A stretch of DNA of 64,000 nucleotides from Serratia surfactantfaciens (lineage in GTDB: Bacteria > Pseudomonadota > Gammaproteobacteria > Enterobacterales > Enterobacteriaceae), in contig NZ_CP016948.1 in the NCBI RefSeq assembly GCF_001642805.2, forward strand, positions 3,720,001 through 3,784,000, in the 5' to 3' direction. The position numbers and the translations under genes are program-made. Below the pieces are notes generated by a model, which did not search any database, was not told where the DNA came from, and saw only the letters and a program-made list of their open reading frames with translations. Shown here in pieces: positions 23,170-33,426 of the stretch (position 1 is the first letter of the stretch; every line of letters begins with the position of its first letter).

Positions 23170-24582
23170 ATGATGAAAAAACTCAGCTATTTGGCGATAA
23201 CAACAGGGCTTTTCCTCTCCGCTTCCAACGCAGCGGCCTCGAGCGGCAACAGTATCGAGGCGCGTCTCAACGCGCTGGAGCAACGTCTGGCGCAGGCGGA
23301 ACGGCGCGCCACACAGGCAGAAACCCGCGCCACGGCGGCTGAACGTCGGGCGCAACAGCTGGAACAGCGCACCGCCAACACCGAAAGGCAAACCGCTCAG
23401 GTCGCGCAACGTGCCGCCGCGCCGGAAACGCAATCTCCCTCGACCGGCGCGCTGAAACTGAACGGCTTCAACGATCTGAAGCTGTACGGCGACGTGGAGT
23501 TCAATCTGGACGGCGCCAGCCGCAGCGGCCAGTTGACGTCGTTGAAAGGCAGCGATCACAAGGATTGGAAACCCGGCAACAAAGAGCGCTGGGATATCAA
23601 CGGCCGCATTCTGGTGGGGCTGGACGGCTATCGCCGCAATCCGGGCGGCAACTTTTCCGGCTTCAGCGTCCAGCCGCTGGCGGACATGACCGGCAAAATG
23701 AACCTGGACGACGCAGCTTTCTTCTTCGGCAATGAAAAGAACTGGCAAACCAAAATCGGCCGCTTCGAAGCCTACGACATGTTCCCGCTGAATCAGGACA
23801 CCTTCATTCAATACTCCGGCAATACCGCCAACGATCTGTACGCTGACGGCTTTGGCTATATCTATATGATGAAAGAAGGCCGTGGCCGCAGCAGCAGCGG
23901 CGGGAACCTGATGTTGAGCAAATACGCCGGGGATGTCTATTTCGAACTGAACACGCTGGTGGAAGACGGCACTTCGCTGTTCCAGGACAGCAGCTACCAC
24001 GGCAATGCGCTGGACAATAAGAAAAACGTCGCCTATTTGCGCCCGGTGATCGCCTGGAAGAAAGATGCCTTCAGCATCGCGGCGGCGATGGAAAGCAACG
24101 TGGTGAATAATGCCTACGGCTATCAGGACAGCCAGGGCCGCTTCGTCGATCAATCGAAGCGCAACGGCTACGGCATGACCATGAGCTGGAACACCAACGC
24201 GGCCGATCCGGATAACGGCATGGTGGCCAACCTGAGCACCGCCTATCTGGATGCGTCAGGCGAGCAAGACTTTACCGCTGGCGTTAACGTGCTGTGGCGG
24301 CGCTTCGAACTGGGTTATATCTATGCCCATAACAACATCCAAGAGTTCAATACCGCCGGGATCGCCGCCGATATCCACAATCCGCTCAGCGAGCCGGGCA
24401 ACTACGACATCCACACCGTTCATGCGTCGTATCAGATACCTAATATTATGAATATGAAGAATTTCAATGTGTATTTAGGCGCCTATGTTTCGCTGCTGGA
24501 AGCCAACGCCGAGAACAAGATCGCCAACGGCGACAACGACCAGCGTTACGGCGTGCGCGCCAGATTCAAGTATTTCTTCTGA
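23170..24582 (+). CDS. scrY: Sucrose porin
   Basis: A LamB-family outer-membrane porin of 470 residues for sucrose diffusion. A signal peptide (to about residue 23) is followed by a periplasmic coiled coil rich in Ala, Glu and Arg (about 27-76, heptad-like repeats LEQRLAQAERR), a ScrY feature absent from maltoporin. The barrel runs from TGALKLNGF to a terminal aromatic FKYFF. Typical LamB-family segments include FWGNEKNW-like FFFGNEKNWQTKIGRFEAYD near residue 182. It is first in scrYAB and preceded by operator and CRP-like sites. Confidence 0.92.
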   Translation: MMKKLSYLAITTGLFLSASNAAASSGNSIEARLNALEQRLAQAERRATQAETRATAAERRAQQLEQRTANTERQTAQVAQRAAAPETQSPSTGALKLNGFNDLKLYGDVEFNLDGASRSGQLTSLKGSDHKDWKPGNKERWDINGRILVGLDGYRRNPGGNFSGFSVQPLADMTGKMNLDDAAFFFGNEKNWQTKIGRFEAYDMFPLNQDTFIQYSGNTANDLYADGFGYIYMMKEGRGRSSSGGNLMLSKYAGDVYFELNTLVEDGTSLFQDSSYHGNALDNKKNVAYLRPVIAWKKDAFSIAAAMESNVVNNAYGYQDSQGRFVDQSKRNGYGMTMSWNTNAADPDNGMVANLSTAYLDASGEQDFTAGVNVLWRRFELGYIYAHNNIQEFNTAGIAADIHNPLSEPGNYDIHTVHASYQIPNIMNMKNFNVYLGAYVSLLEANAENKIANGDNDQRYGVRARFKYFF

Positions 24583-24645
24583 CACCGATTCACGGAATTG
24601 CGCCGCAAACTGCACGGCGACATTTTAATTTAGCAAGGGGACAAC

Positions 24646-26016
24646 ATGGACATTACCGCAACCGCCAACGCGCTGTTGCCGCTGCTCGGCGGTAAAGAGA
24701 ACATCGCCAGCGCCGCCCACTGCGCCACGCGCTTACGCCTGGTGCTGGTGGACGACAGCAAGGTGGACAAAGAGGCCATCGGCAAACTGGACGGCGTCAA
24801 AGGCTGCTTCAGCAACGCTGGCCAGATCCAGGTGATCTTCGGCACCGGGCTGGTCAACAAGGTGCATGCGGAATTCATCAAGGCGGCAGGCGTCAGCGAA
24901 TCCAGCAAGGCCGAAGCCGCCGATATCGCGGCGAAAAAACTCAACCCGCTGCAGCGCATCGCCCGCCTGCTGTCGAACATCTTCGTGCCAATCATCCCGG
25001 CGATCGTCGCTTCCGGTCTGTTAATGGGGCTGCTCGGCATGGTGAAAACCTACGGCTGGGCCGATGCCGACAGTGCGTTGTTCATCATGCTGGATATGTT
25101 CAGCTCGGCGGCGTTCATTATCCTGCCGATTCTGATCGGTTTCACCGCCGCACGCGAATTCGGCGGCAACCCTTATCTGGGCGCCACGCTCGGCGGCATT
25201 TTGACACATCCGGCGTTGACCAACGCCTGGGGCGTCGCCGGAGGGTTCCACACCATGAACCTCTTCGGTCTGGAAATCGCCATGATCGGCTATCAGGGCA
25301 CCGTGTTCCCGGTGCTGCTGACGGTATGGTTCATGAGCCTGTTGGAAAAACGCCTGCGCAAGGTGATCCCCAACGCGCTCGATCTGATCCTGACGCCGTT
25401 CCTGACGGTGGTCATCTCAGGCTTTGTCGCCCTGCTGTTTATCGGCCCCGCCGGTCGGGCGCTGGGCGACGGCATCTCCTTCGTGCTCAGCACGCTGATT
25501 GTCCATGCGGGGTGGTTCGCCGGGCTGCTGTTCGGCGGTCTCTATTCCGCTATCGTCATCACCGGCATCCACCACAGTTTCCACGCGGTAGAGGCCGGGC
25601 TGCTCGGCAACCCCAATATCGGCGTCAACTTCCTGCTGCCGATCTGGTCGATGGCCAACATCGCTCAGGGCGGCGCCTGTCTGGCGGTTTATTTCAAAAC
25701 CCGCGACGCCAAAATCAAAGCTATTGCGGTACCTTCGGCCTTTTCCGCCATGCTCGGCATCACCGAGGCGGCGCTGTTTGGCATCAACCTGCGCTTCGTG
25801 AAACCGTTTCTGGCGGCGCTGGCGGGCGGAGCGCTCGGCGGTGCCTGGGTGGTGGCCAACCATGTCGGCATGAACGCGGTCGGGCTGACGGCGATCCCCG
25901 GCATGGCGATCGTGCAGGCCAGTTCTCTGGTCAGCTATATCATTGGTCTGGCGATCGCCTTTGGCAGCGCCTTTGTCCTCTCCCTATTGCTGAAATACAA
26001 AACGGACGCGCAATGA
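24646..26016 (+). CDS. scrA: PTS sucrose-specific enzyme IIBC
   Basis: The inner-membrane sucrose permease of the phosphotransferase system, importing sucrose as sucrose 6-phosphate. Residues 1-85 are the EIIB domain with the phospho-cysteine in AAHCATRLRL near residue 26; EIIC follows from about 105 to 450, with GIHHSFHAVEAGL near 307. The EIIA domain is absent, so phosphate must come from a separate EIIA-Glc, as in other enteric ScrA. AAGGGG is five bases before the ATG. Its stop overlaps the scrB start. Confidence 0.94.
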   Translation: MDITATANALLPLLGGKENIASAAHCATRLRLVLVDDSKVDKEAIGKLDGVKGCFSNAGQIQVIFGTGLVNKVHAEFIKAAGVSESSKAEAADIAAKKLNPLQRIARLLSNIFVPIIPAIVASGLLMGLLGMVKTYGWADADSALFIMLDMFSSAAFIILPILIGFTAAREFGGNPYLGATLGGILTHPALTNAWGVAGGFHTMNLFGLEIAMIGYQGTVFPVLLTVWFMSLLEKRLRKVIPNALDLILTPFLTVVISGFVALLFIGPAGRALGDGISFVLSTLIVHAGWFAGLLFGGLYSAIVITGIHHSFHAVEAGLLGNPNIGVNFLLPIWSMANIAQGGACLAVYFKTRDAKIKAIAVPSAFSAMLGITEAALFGINLRFVKPFLAALAGGALGGAWVVANHVGMNAVGLTAIPGMAIVQASSLVSYIIGLAIAFGSAFVLSLLLKYKTDAQ

Positions 26017-27425
26017 TGGAAGAACTCAGCTTAATCAAGCAGGCAATGCGGGCGTTAATGAACGGCCAGCCGCTCGCGCGGCGCGATCCGCACCGACCGG
26101 ACTGGCATCTGGCACCCAGCGTTGGCCTGCTGAACGATCCCAACGGCTTTATCCAGCACAACGGCATTTATCATCTGTTTTATCAGTGGAATCCGCTGGG
26201 TTGCGATCACCGCAACAAATGCTGGGGACACTGGCAGTCAGCCGATTTACTGCATTGGGAGCACCAGCCGATCGCCCTGGCGCCCGGCGCCTGTTACGAC
26301 AGCCACGGCTGTTACTCCGGCTCGGCCGTGGTGGCGGAAGACAAAATCACGCTGATCTACACTGGCAACGTGAAATTCCCAGACGGCTCACGCACCGCCT
26401 ACCAATGCCTGGCTCAGGAAAGCGAGCGGGGCGAATATCGCAAACTCGGGCCGGTGCTGCCGCTGCCGGAGGGCTACAGCGGTCACGTACGCGATCCGAA
26501 AGTGTGGCGTCATCAAAATGACTGGTACATGGTGCTCGGCGCACGTGACTTGCAGGATCGCGGTAAGGTGCTGCTATGTCGTTCCAGCGATCTGCGCGAC
26601 TGGCAAGCGCTGGGAGAAATCGCCGGTTCCGGCCTGAACGGTCTGAGTGAATTCGGCTACATGTGGGAGTGCCCGGATCTGTTCTCGTTGGACGGTGACG
26701 AGGTGTTGATCTGCTGCCCGCAGGGACTGACGCCGCAGCCGGAACGTTACCTCAATCGCTATCAGGCCGGTTATCTGCTCGGCAAGCTGGATTACCAGCA
26801 GGCAGCCTTCCGTCACGGCGAATTTCGCGAACTGGACGCCGGCTTCGAGTTTTATGCGCCGCAGACAACGCTGGCGGAAGATGGTCGCCGCCTGATGTTC
26901 GGCTGGATGGGCGTACCCGAACAAGATGAAGAAGCCCATCCGACGCGCCTTTACGGCTGGCTCCACACCATGACCTGCCCGCGCGAGCTGTTGCTGCAGC
27001 ATGGCCGCCTCCACCAGCGCCCGGCACGCGAGCTGCAACAGCTGCGCGGCGAACCAACATGCTGGCAGGGGCGCGCCGATGACGCCCCCGTCTACGCACT
27101 GGGCGCGGCAGAGCTGCAATTAACGCCACAGGGCCCGTTCAACGCAACCTTTGGCGACGCGATGACGCTGAACTGGGACGGCGAAAGGCTGCAGCTGACG
27201 CGAGCTTCCCTGGCCGACGGCCGGCCGGAGCACCGTTACTGGCGCGGCCCGGTCACGCATCTGCAACTGCTGTTCGATCGTTCCAGCGTGGAGATTTTCA
27301 TCAATCATGGCGAGGCGGTGATGAGCGCACGCTACTTCCCGGCTGGTGAGCCGCAACTGCGGCTGTGCGGGAGCGCGCCGCTGGCGTTGGAATACTGGCC
27401 GCTGACGCCATGCATGCTAGAATGA
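26013..27425 (+). CDS. scrB: Sucrose-6-phosphate hydrolase
   Basis: A glycoside hydrolase family 32 invertase of 470 residues, splitting sucrose 6-phosphate into glucose 6-phosphate and fructose. The nucleophile motif is LLNDPNGF near residues 39-46, the transition-state stabiliser RDPKVW near 159, and the acid/base glutamate in WECPD near 219. The reading frame is open far upstream, but family alignment and the ATGA overlap with scrA fix the start at 26013 or 26016. Fructose made here goes to ScrK. Confidence 0.95.
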   Translation: MMEELSLIKQAMRALMNGQPLARRDPHRPDWHLAPSVGLLNDPNGFIQHNGIYHLFYQWNPLGCDHRNKCWGHWQSADLLHWEHQPIALAPGACYDSHGCYSGSAVVAEDKITLIYTGNVKFPDGSRTAYQCLAQESERGEYRKLGPVLPLPEGYSGHVRDPKVWRHQNDWYMVLGARDLQDRGKVLLCRSSDLRDWQALGEIAGSGLNGLSEFGYMWECPDLFSLDGDEVLICCPQGLTPQPERYLNRYQAGYLLGKLDYQQAAFRHGEFRELDAGFEFYAPQTTLAEDGRRLMFGWMGVPEQDEEAHPTRLYGWLHTMTCPRELLLQHGRLHQRPARELQQLRGEPTCWQGRADDAPVYALGAAELQLTPQGPFNATFGDAMTLNWDGERLQLTRASLADGRPEHRYWRGPVTHLQLLFDRSSVEIFINHGEAVMSARYFPAGEPQLRLCGSAPLALEYWPLTPCMLE

Positions 27426-27446
27426 CGCATCCTCCGATGACTTCAG

Positions 27447-28490
27447 ATGGCGTCAGTGAAAAAAAATAAACGCATTACCATCAGTGACATCGCCACGCTG
27501 GCCGGGGTGTCGAAATCGACCGCCAGCCTGGTGCTGAACGGCCGCAGCAAGGAATACCGGGTGTCCGACGACACCCGCGATCGCATTCTGGCGCTGGCGC
27601 ACGAACACCATTATCAGCCCAGCATCCACGCCCGCTCTTTGCGCTCCAACCGCAGCCACACGCTGGGGTTGGTCGTACCGGAGATGACCAACTACGGTTT
27701 TGCGGTGATTTCGCGCGAGCTGGAAACGCTATGCCGCGAAGCCGGGCTGCAGCTGTTGATCGCCTGCACCGATGAAAACCCAGCGCAGGAAATGATGGCG
27801 GTGAACAGTCTGGTGCAGCGGCAGGTGGACGGCTTGATCGTCGCCTCCAGCCAGTTGAACGATGCCGAATACCAGAAGATCAACGCCGGGCTGCCGGTGG
27901 TGCAGATGGATCGTCTGATCGCCGGTTCCGAACTGCCGCTGGTGATCACCGATTCGGTCAACTCGACCGCCGACCTGGTGGAAAAGGTCGCGCGCCAACA
28001 TCCGGACGAGATCTATTTTCTCGGCGGGCAGCCGCGCATTTCGCCGACCCGCGATCGGCTGGCCGGTTTCCAGCTTGGCCTGCAGCGCGCCGGCATAACG
28101 TGCAAACCGGAATGGATCATCAACGGCAACTATCATCCCAGCTCAGGTTACGAGATGTTCGCTCAGCTTTGCGCACAGTTGGGGCGGCCGCCCAAAGCGC
28201 TGTTTACCGCCGCCTGCGGCCTGTTGGAAGGGGTATTGCGTTATCTGACTCAACATCAGCTGATGGAGAGCGACATCCACCTGTGCAGCTTCGACGATCA
28301 CTACCTGTTCGACTGCATGACGCTGAAGATCGACACCGTCGCACAGGACTGCCGGGCGTTGGCGCAATATAGCTTCGACCAAGTCACCGCACTGATCGAC
28401 GAGCGGCCGCTGGAACAGAACGCGCTTTATCTGCCGGGCCGTATCCGCTGGCGCCATGCCGGTTCCCGGGCTTTGTTGGCCGGAGAGTGA
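27447..28490 (+). CDS. scrR: LacI-type sucrose repressor
   Basis: A LacI/GalR-family repressor of 347 residues. The N-terminal helix-turn-helix [20 protein letters not shown] is at residues 10-29, with the hinge helix region [10 protein letters not shown] near 53; the rest is a periplasmic-binding-protein-like effector domain. Fructose or fructose 1-phosphate is the usual inducer for the family. It is downstream of scrB with a 21-base gap, so it is probably transcribed with scrYAB and represses both scr promoters at the palindromes noted. Confidence 0.93.
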   Translation: MASVKKNKRITISDIATLAGVSKSTASLVLNGRSKEYRVSDDTRDRILALAHEHHYQPSIHARSLRSNRSHTLGLVVPEMTNYGFAVISRELETLCREAGLQLLIACTDENPAQEMMAVNSLVQRQVDGLIVASSQLNDAEYQKINAGLPVVQMDRLIAGSELPLVITDSVNSTADLVEKVARQHPDEIYFLGGQPRISPTRDRLAGFQLGLQRAGITCKPEWIINGNYHPSSGYEMFAQLCAQLGRPPKALFTAACGLLEGVLRYLTQHQLMESDIHLCSFDDHYLFDCMTLKIDTVAQDCRALAQYSFDQVTALIDERPLEQNALYLPGRIRWRHAGSRALLAGE

Positions 28491-28507
28491 TATCTCTGAA
28501 CCAGTAA

Positions 28508-28531
28508 AAAAGGGCGCCGAAGCGCCCTTTT
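28508..28531. terminator. Bidirectional terminator between scrR and exbD
   Basis: AAAAGGGCGC at 28508-28517 and GCGCCCTTTT at 28522-28531 form a perfect 10-bp stem around CGAA, with T-runs on both strands. It serves the two convergent units. Confidence 0.92.
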
Positions 28532-28547
28532 CTGTTTCATCAGCCCG

Positions 28548-28970
28548 CTATTTGGCGGCGCCTTCCATGCCCACCAGCCCCACTTTCAGGTAGCCGGCTT
28601 TACGCAGAGTGTCCATCACGCTCATCAGCGTTTCATAGTCCACGCTCTTGTCCGCCTGGAAGAAGATGGTGGTTTCTTTGTTCGCCTGAGTGCGTTGATC
28701 CAGCACCGAAGTCAGCTGATCGGCATTCACCGGCTGATCGCCGACGTAGAGCTGCTTGTCGGCCTTCACCGACAGGAACACCGGTTTCTCCGGCCGCGGC
28801 TGCGGCTTGGCGGAGGAGGCCGGCAGATCGACGCGGATATCTACCGTTGCCAGCGGCGCGGCCACCATAAAGATGATCAACAGCACCAACATGACGTCGA
28901 TAAACGGCGTTACGTTGATTTCATGCAGTTCGCCGCTGTCGTCCAGATCTTCATTTAAGCGCATCGCCAT
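28548..28970 (-). CDS. exbD: TonB-system energy transducer subunit ExbD
   Basis: A 140-residue inner-membrane protein with one transmembrane helix (about residues 24-42) and a periplasmic domain. The proton-pathway aspartate lies in the helix start INVTPFIDVMLVLLIIF. With ExbB it uses proton motive force to energise TonB and thus receptors such as the FecA-like protein in this window. It starts three bases after the exbB stop, so the two are translationally coupled. Confidence 0.95.
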   Translation of the reverse strand: MAMRLNEDLDDSGELHEINVTPFIDVMLVLLIIFMVAAPLATVDIRVDLPASSAKPQPRPEKPVFLSVKADKQLYVGDQPVNADQLTSVLDQRTQANKETTIFFQADKSVDYETLMSVMDTLRKAGYLKVGLVGMEGAAK

Positions 28971-28973
28971 GAC

Positions 28974-29951
28974 TCACCCCGCCCGCAGTTGGTGTGCGTG
29001 CTGTGAGCGCTTGGCTTCCGCCGTCGCGGCCAGATCCAAATCACGGCCCTGCAGCAGCAAGACCTGTGCCGCTACGTCGCCCACCTGGGCGCGATGGCCG
29101 CTGATGACGCGAGCGAAGATGTTGTAGATAACGACGGCAGGGATAGCCGCGACCAGACCTAGTGCGGTCGCCAACAGCGCTTCCGCGATGCCCGGCGCCA
29201 CGACCGCCAGGTTGGTGGTCTGCGAATGGGCGATGCCGATGAAGCTGTTCATGATGCCCCACACGGTACCGAACAGACCGACGAACGGCGAGATGGCGCC
29301 GATGGTGGCCAGGAAACCGTTGCCGCGGCCCATGTTGCGGCTGTAGGCCGCTACGCGGCGCTCGAGGCGGAAACCGGTGCGCTCTTTGATGCCGTTGTTG
29401 TCGTTGGATTCCGCAGACAGCTCCAGCTCATTTTGCGCGTCGTTCAGCAATACCGCGCTGACGCTCTCCGGTGAGAAGTTTTGCGCCAGTTCGGAGGCTT
29501 CATCCAGAGAACGCGCTTCGGCCAGCGTCAGCTGTTCGCGGCGCAGACGGCGCTTGGCGCGCAGCAGTTCGCTGCCCTTGGAGAATAGAATGGTCCAGGT
29601 CACGATCGAGGCCAACACCAGGCCGATCATCACCGCTTTCACCACCGCGTCGGCGTGCTGATACATGCCCCAGACGGACAGGTCCATGCCGCGAGTTTCC
29701 GGTGGTTGGATCGTTGGTGCCGGGTTCACCGGCGTGATGCTCTCAGGCGCAGCGGCTGCCGGCGCAGGCGCGGTGCTCGGCGCAACGCTTTCGGTAACGG
29801 CCGGGTTGGTCGCCGGCGCGGCCTGCGCGCTGCCGGCCAGCCCCACGACCAGCACCATAGAAGCCATCAGGCTGCGGCCAAAGGCCTTGCCCCACTGCGC
29901 CCGGCCCTGACCGAACGATCCTTGATTTAAATTCTTGCCAGCCGTTTTCAC
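28974..29951 (-). CDS. exbB: TonB-system energy transducer subunit ExbB, long form
   Basis: ExbB forms the pentameric proton-channel scaffold around ExbD and TonB. From GTG 29951 it is 325 residues, about 80 more than E. coli ExbB. The excess is an N-terminal signal-peptide-like segment ([19 protein letters not shown], ending near residue 47) and an Ala/Pro-rich periplasmic stretch, then three transmembrane helices. The TTG start at 29978 is less likely: GGAGG stands six bases before the GTG. A processed N-terminal extension of this sort is known for Serratia ExbB and linked to use of HasB beside TonB. A Fur box lies upstream. Confidence 0.93.
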   Translation of the reverse strand: MKTAGKNLNQGSFGQGRAQWGKAFGRSLMASMVLVVGLAGSAQAAPATNPAVTESVAPSTAPAPAAAAPESITPVNPAPTIQPPETRGMDLSVWGMYQHADAVVKAVMIGLVLASIVTWTILFSKGSELLRAKRRLRREQLTLAEARSLDEASELAQNFSPESVSAVLLNDAQNELELSAESNDNNGIKERTGFRLERRVAAYSRNMGRGNGFLATIGAISPFVGLFGTVWGIMNSFIGIAHSQTTNLAVVAPGIAEALLATALGLVAAIPAVVIYNIFARVISGHRAQVGDVAAQVLLLQGRDLDLAATAEAKRSQHAHQLRAG

Positions 29952-30026
29952 GCTGTGCCTCCACCCATTACCGATCAAAATTAAGGAATAATTCAGCGTG
30001 CGATCATATCAAACCAACCGGGGATT

Positions 30027-30045
30027 GATAGTAGTTCTCATTATT
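30027..30045 (-). promoter_or_regulatory. Fur box before exbBD
   Basis: Read on the minus strand, AATAATGAGAACTACTATC matches the Fur consensus at about 14 of 19 positions. It is 76 bases upstream of the exbB GTG. Fur repression of exbBD is known in enterobacteria. Confidence 0.65.
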
Positions 30046-30285
30046 ATTTACCAAATAAACGAGAAAATTTTAGACAGCCTTGCCGCAAAGTGCCAATCCG
30101 CGTCCGTTCAGCGCTAAAAGCCCCTTTTATAGGGCGATTTCGTTACTTTTATCCCACAACGGTGCAACAAGACCACGCTGCCGAACGGCGCCTCAGCCGA
30201 GGAATGGGCTTCTCTCTTCCCACTCGGCAGAAGGATGACGCGAGAAATGCGTGACCGGCAGCCAATTATAGCCGTTTCTATATCC

Positions 30286-30309
30286 AGAAGTTAAAACGTC
30301 TGGATGGCT
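30286..30309. promoter_or_regulatory. Three tandem met boxes (MetJ operator) before metC
   Basis: Three adjacent octamers, AGAAGTTA, AAACGTCT and GGATGGCT, match the MetJ consensus AGACGTCT at 5, 7 and 5 positions. Tandem boxes are needed for cooperative MetJ-SAM binding. They lie 74 bases before metC. Confidence 0.72.
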
Positions 30310-30382
30310 ATATTAACTCATGCTAACGTAAGGGCTATCGCAAACGGGCACGTGCAGAGCAACCAGAGGTGAGCCAGGTACC

Positions 30383-31579
30383 ATGACGTCAAAACACATC
30401 GAAACCACGCTGATCGGCGCCGGCCGCGGCAAACGCTACACCCAGGGCTCCGTCAATCCCGTTACGCAACGCGCCTCTTCCCTGGTCTTCGACTCCGTCG
30501 CCGCCAAAAAACACGCCACCGCACAGCGCGCCCACGGCGAGCTGTTTTATGGCCGACGCGGTACCCTGACCCACTTTGCGCTGCAGGATGCGATGGTGGA
30601 GCTTGAGGGCGGTGCCGGCTGCGTGCTGTACCCTTGCGGCGCGGCGGCGGTGGCCAATGCGATCCTGTCGTTCGTCGGCGCCGGCGATCACCTGCTGGTC
30701 ACAGGCTCGGTGTACGAGCCGACCCAAGATTTCTGCACCCATATCCTCGGCCGCATGAACGTCAGCACCACCTATTTCGATCCGCTGATCGGCGCCGACA
30801 TCGCCAATCTGATCCAACCCAATACTCGCGTGGTGTTCCTTGAGTCCCCCGGTTCCATCACCCTGGAAGTGCAGGATATCCCGGCCATGGTGCAGGCCAT
30901 TCGCGCCGTGGCGCCGGACGTGGTGATCATGATCGACAACACCTGGGCGGCGGGCGTGCTGTTCAAGGCGCTGGATTTCGACATCGACATTTCTATTCAG
31001 GCCGGCACCAAGTACCTGATCGGCCATTCCGATTACATGCTCGGCACCGCCGTCGCCAACGCGCGCTGTTGGGACCAACTGCGCGAGTACTCCTATCTGA
31101 TGGGGCAGATGGTGGATGCCGACACCGCCTACATGGCGAGCCGCGGCCTGCGCACCCTGAGCGTGCGGCTGAAACAGCACGAACGCAGCAGCATCGAGGT
31201 AGCCAACTGGCTGGCCGCGCGGCCGGAGGTGGCGACGGTCAATCATCCGGCCCTGCCGAGCTGCAAGGGCCACGAGTTCTACCGCCGCGACTTCAGCGGC
31301 TGCAACGGGCTGTTCTCTTTCGTGCTGAAGGAACGGCTGGACGATACGCAGTTGGCCGCTTACCTGGACAACTTCAGCCACTTCAGCATGGCCTACTCCT
31401 GGGGCGGCTTCGAGTCGCTGATCCTGGCCAACCAACCGGAAGAACTGGAAGCGATCCGCCCGGCGGGCGGCGTCGACTTCTCCGGCACGCTGGTGCGCTT
31501 ACACATCGGCCTGGAGAACGTCGAAGACCTGATCGCCGATCTGGCGGCCGGTTTCGATCGCCTCAGCGGCGTGCGCTAA
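30383..31579 (+). CDS. metC: Cystathionine beta-lyase
   Basis: A PLP enzyme of the Cys/Met metabolism family, 398 residues, converting cystathionine to homocysteine, pyruvate and ammonia in methionine synthesis. The PLP lysine is in [13 protein letters not shown] near residue 210, and substrate/PLP residues are seen in [13 protein letters not shown] near 84 and in MIDNTWAAG near 185. Position between exbBD and yghB is the same as in E. coli, and met boxes precede it. Confidence 0.95.
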   Translation: MTSKHIETTLIGAGRGKRYTQGSVNPVTQRASSLVFDSVAAKKHATAQRAHGELFYGRRGTLTHFALQDAMVELEGGAGCVLYPCGAAAVANAILSFVGAGDHLLVTGSVYEPTQDFCTHILGRMNVSTTYFDPLIGADIANLIQPNTRVVFLESPGSITLEVQDIPAMVQAIRAVAPDVVIMIDNTWAAGVLFKALDFDIDISIQAGTKYLIGHSDYMLGTAVANARCWDQLREYSYLMGQMVDADTAYMASRGLRTLSVRLKQHERSSIEVANWLAARPEVATVNHPALPSCKGHEFYRRDFSGCNGLFSFVLKERLDDTQLAAYLDNFSHFSMAYSWGGFESLILANQPEELEAIRPAGGVDFSGTLVRLHIGLENVEDLIADLAAGFDRLSGVR

Positions 31580-31724
31580 GGCGGATTCCGGTAATTTTCT
31601 TCGTCTCGTTTAATGTCGGCTTAAGCTATTAGCGGTACACTAACCGGGTAACTGTCAGATACGGTAACCGCCGCACCCTGGAGAACGTGACCCCGGGCGC
31701 AACCGGCATGCAACAGGACATAAA

Positions 31725-32387
31725 ATGGATGTATTACGAGAGATTATTCATGCGCTTTGGCAGCAGGACTTTGTCGCCCTCGCCGATCCAAGCGTGATTT
31801 GGGTGGTTTACGCCGTGCTTTTCACCACCCTGTTTTTGGAAAACGGACTGCTGCCCGCCTCCTTCCTCCCCGGCGACAGCCTGCTGCTGCTGTCGGGTGC
31901 GCTGATCGCCAAAGGCGTGATGGGCTTTGCCCCCACTCTGCTGATTTTGACCGCCGCCGCCGGCCTCGGCTGCTGGCTGAGCTATATCCAGGGCCGCTGG
32001 CTGGGCCATACCAGCCTGGTAAAAGGCTGGCTGCTGCAGTTGCCGGCGCAATACCACCAGCGCGCGCACAGCCTGTTCAACCGCCATGGGCTGACGGCGC
32101 TGCTGATCGGCCGCTTCCTCGGTTTCGTGCGCACGCTGCTGCCAACCATGGCCGGCATCTCCGGGCTCAATAGCTCGCGCTTTCAGGTGTTTAACTGGCT
32201 GAGCGCGGCGATCTGGGTCTGTGCGCTGGTGGGCCTCGGCTACGCTTTCAGCCAAATCCCGCTGGTGAAACGCCACGAAAGTCAGGTGATGACCGGCTTG
32301 ATGTTGCTGCCGCTGCTGCTGCTGTTTGTCGGCTTATTGGGCGCCATGTTGGTGATCTGGCGCAAGAAGCGCGCCGCCTCGTCTTAA
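31725..32387 (+). CDS. yghB: DedA-family inner-membrane protein YghB
   Basis: A 220-residue polytopic DedA/SNARE-associated family protein. With YqjA it supports membrane proton motive force and envelope function in E. coli; DedA proteins are linked to lipid-carrier or phospholipid flipping. Acidic [18 protein letters not shown] near residues 36-53 and the conserved arginine/proline block [16 protein letters not shown] near 128-143 are intact. It follows metC as in E. coli, in an own unit (145-base gap). Confidence 0.92.
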   Translation: MDVLREIIHALWQQDFVALADPSVIWVVYAVLFTTLFLENGLLPASFLPGDSLLLLSGALIAKGVMGFAPTLLILTAAAGLGCWLSYIQGRWLGHTSLVKGWLLQLPAQYHQRAHSLFNRHGLTALLIGRFLGFVRTLLPTMAGISGLNSSRFQVFNWLSAAIWVCALVGLGYAFSQIPLVKRHESQVMTGLMLLPLLLLFVGLLGAMLVIWRKKRAASS

Positions 32388-32397
32388 GCCAGGCGCG

Positions 32398-33318
32398 TTA
32401 TAGCGCCTTTTCGACCAGCGCCAGGCTGGGGGGCAACTTGCTCACCAGCGTATCCACCGCCAGCCGCACCTTCAGCGGCAGATGGGGCGTGTGCAGCCAT
32501 ACCGCATGCGCTTCAAAGGCCGCACCCGGCCGATCGCGCAGCAAACGCACCAACGCCCCGCTCAGCAGCTGTTCACGCACCAGCCAGCACGGCAGCCAGG
32601 CGATACCGAATCCTGCCGTCGCCGCATCCGCAATGGCCTGCAGGTCGTCCATCTGCAGCCGGTTGTTCGGCATCACCTCCTGCGGCTTGCCGCCTTCGTC
32701 CAGCACCCGCCAGCTGCGCCGCGCGCCGGCGCGCATGTAGGTCACCGCCTCATGCTGCGCCAACTGCTCGATGTTATGCGGTTCGCCGCGACGCTGCAGA
32801 TAGGCCGGCGAGGCGCACAGCGCCATGCGGTGATCGCCGATACGCCGCGCCACCAAGCCGCTGCTGTTGGCCAGTGTACCGTTGCGAATCGCCATATCGA
32901 AACCGTCCTCAATCAGGTCCACCACCCGATCGCTGAACGACAGCTCCAACTCCAACCCAGGATGCTCGCGCGTCAGTTCGGTCAGCAGCGGCGCAATGCA
33001 CATGCGGCCAAACAGCACCGGCATCGACACTCGCAGCCGGCCGCTGACCTGTCGTTTTCCCGACTCCAGCAGCGTTTCTGCGCCGCGGATCTCCTCCAGC
33101 GCCCGCAGGCAACGCTCGTAGAACAGCGCACCGTCGTCGGTCAGGCTCTGGCTGCGCGTGGTGCGATGAAACAGCCGCACCCCCAGCCGCTGCTCCAACC
33201 GGGCGATGGTTTTGCCGACCGCCGAACGCGAAAGATGCAGCCGGCTGGCCGCCACTGCAAAACTGCCCGCCTCCACGGCGATAACGAATACCGAAATGCC
33301 GCTCAACCGATCGCTCAT
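32398..33318 (-). CDS. LysR-type transcriptional regulator
   Basis: A LysR-type regulator of 306 residues with the N-terminal helix-turn-helix (FAVAASRLHLSRSAVGKTIARLE) and a substrate-binding-like C-terminal domain of the CrgA/DsdC-like broad group. The frame starts at TTG 33342; the ATG at 33318 (MSDRLSG) fits the family. It is divergent, by 108 bases, from an MDR-family oxidoreductase gene, which is its most likely target. The effector is unknown. Confidence 0.82.
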   Translation of the reverse strand: MSDRLSGISVFVIAVEAGSFAVAASRLHLSRSAVGKTIARLEQRLGVRLFHRTTRSQSLTDDGALFYERCLRALEEIRGAETLLESGKRQVSGRLRVSMPVLFGRMCIAPLLTELTREHPGLELELSFSDRVVDLIEDGFDMAIRNGTLANSSGLVARRIGDHRMALCASPAYLQRRGEPHNIEQLAQHEAVTYMRAGARRSWRVLDEGGKPQEVMPNNRLQMDDLQAIADAATAGFGIAWLPCWLVREQLLSGALVRLLRDRPGAAFEAHAVWLHTPHLPLKVRLAVDTLVSKLPPSLALVEKAL

Positions 33319-33426
33319 GATTTGTCGCTCTGAAAGAAACAATCTGCGGAAATCTTATCGCCACTGGCGAACCTTTATCAACGATATTATCGGCAGGTCT
33401 GTTAATCGCTGACTTTGGAGAACATC

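Larger units (their letters stand above)
29979..30382. other. Divergent regulatory region exbB-metC
   Basis: No gene is seen. The left half serves exbBD, with a Fur box at 30027-30045; the right half serves metC, with met boxes at 30286-30309. The middle has a weak GCCCC/GGGC inverted repeat near 30119-30136 without a T-run. Confidence 0.6.

Noticed and set aside
25326..26012. Long in-frame extension of scrB back through scrA (699-codon frame)
   Set aside because: The stretch overlaps scrA completely in another frame and reads as high-GC shadow sequence. GH32 homology begins after the ATG at 26013.
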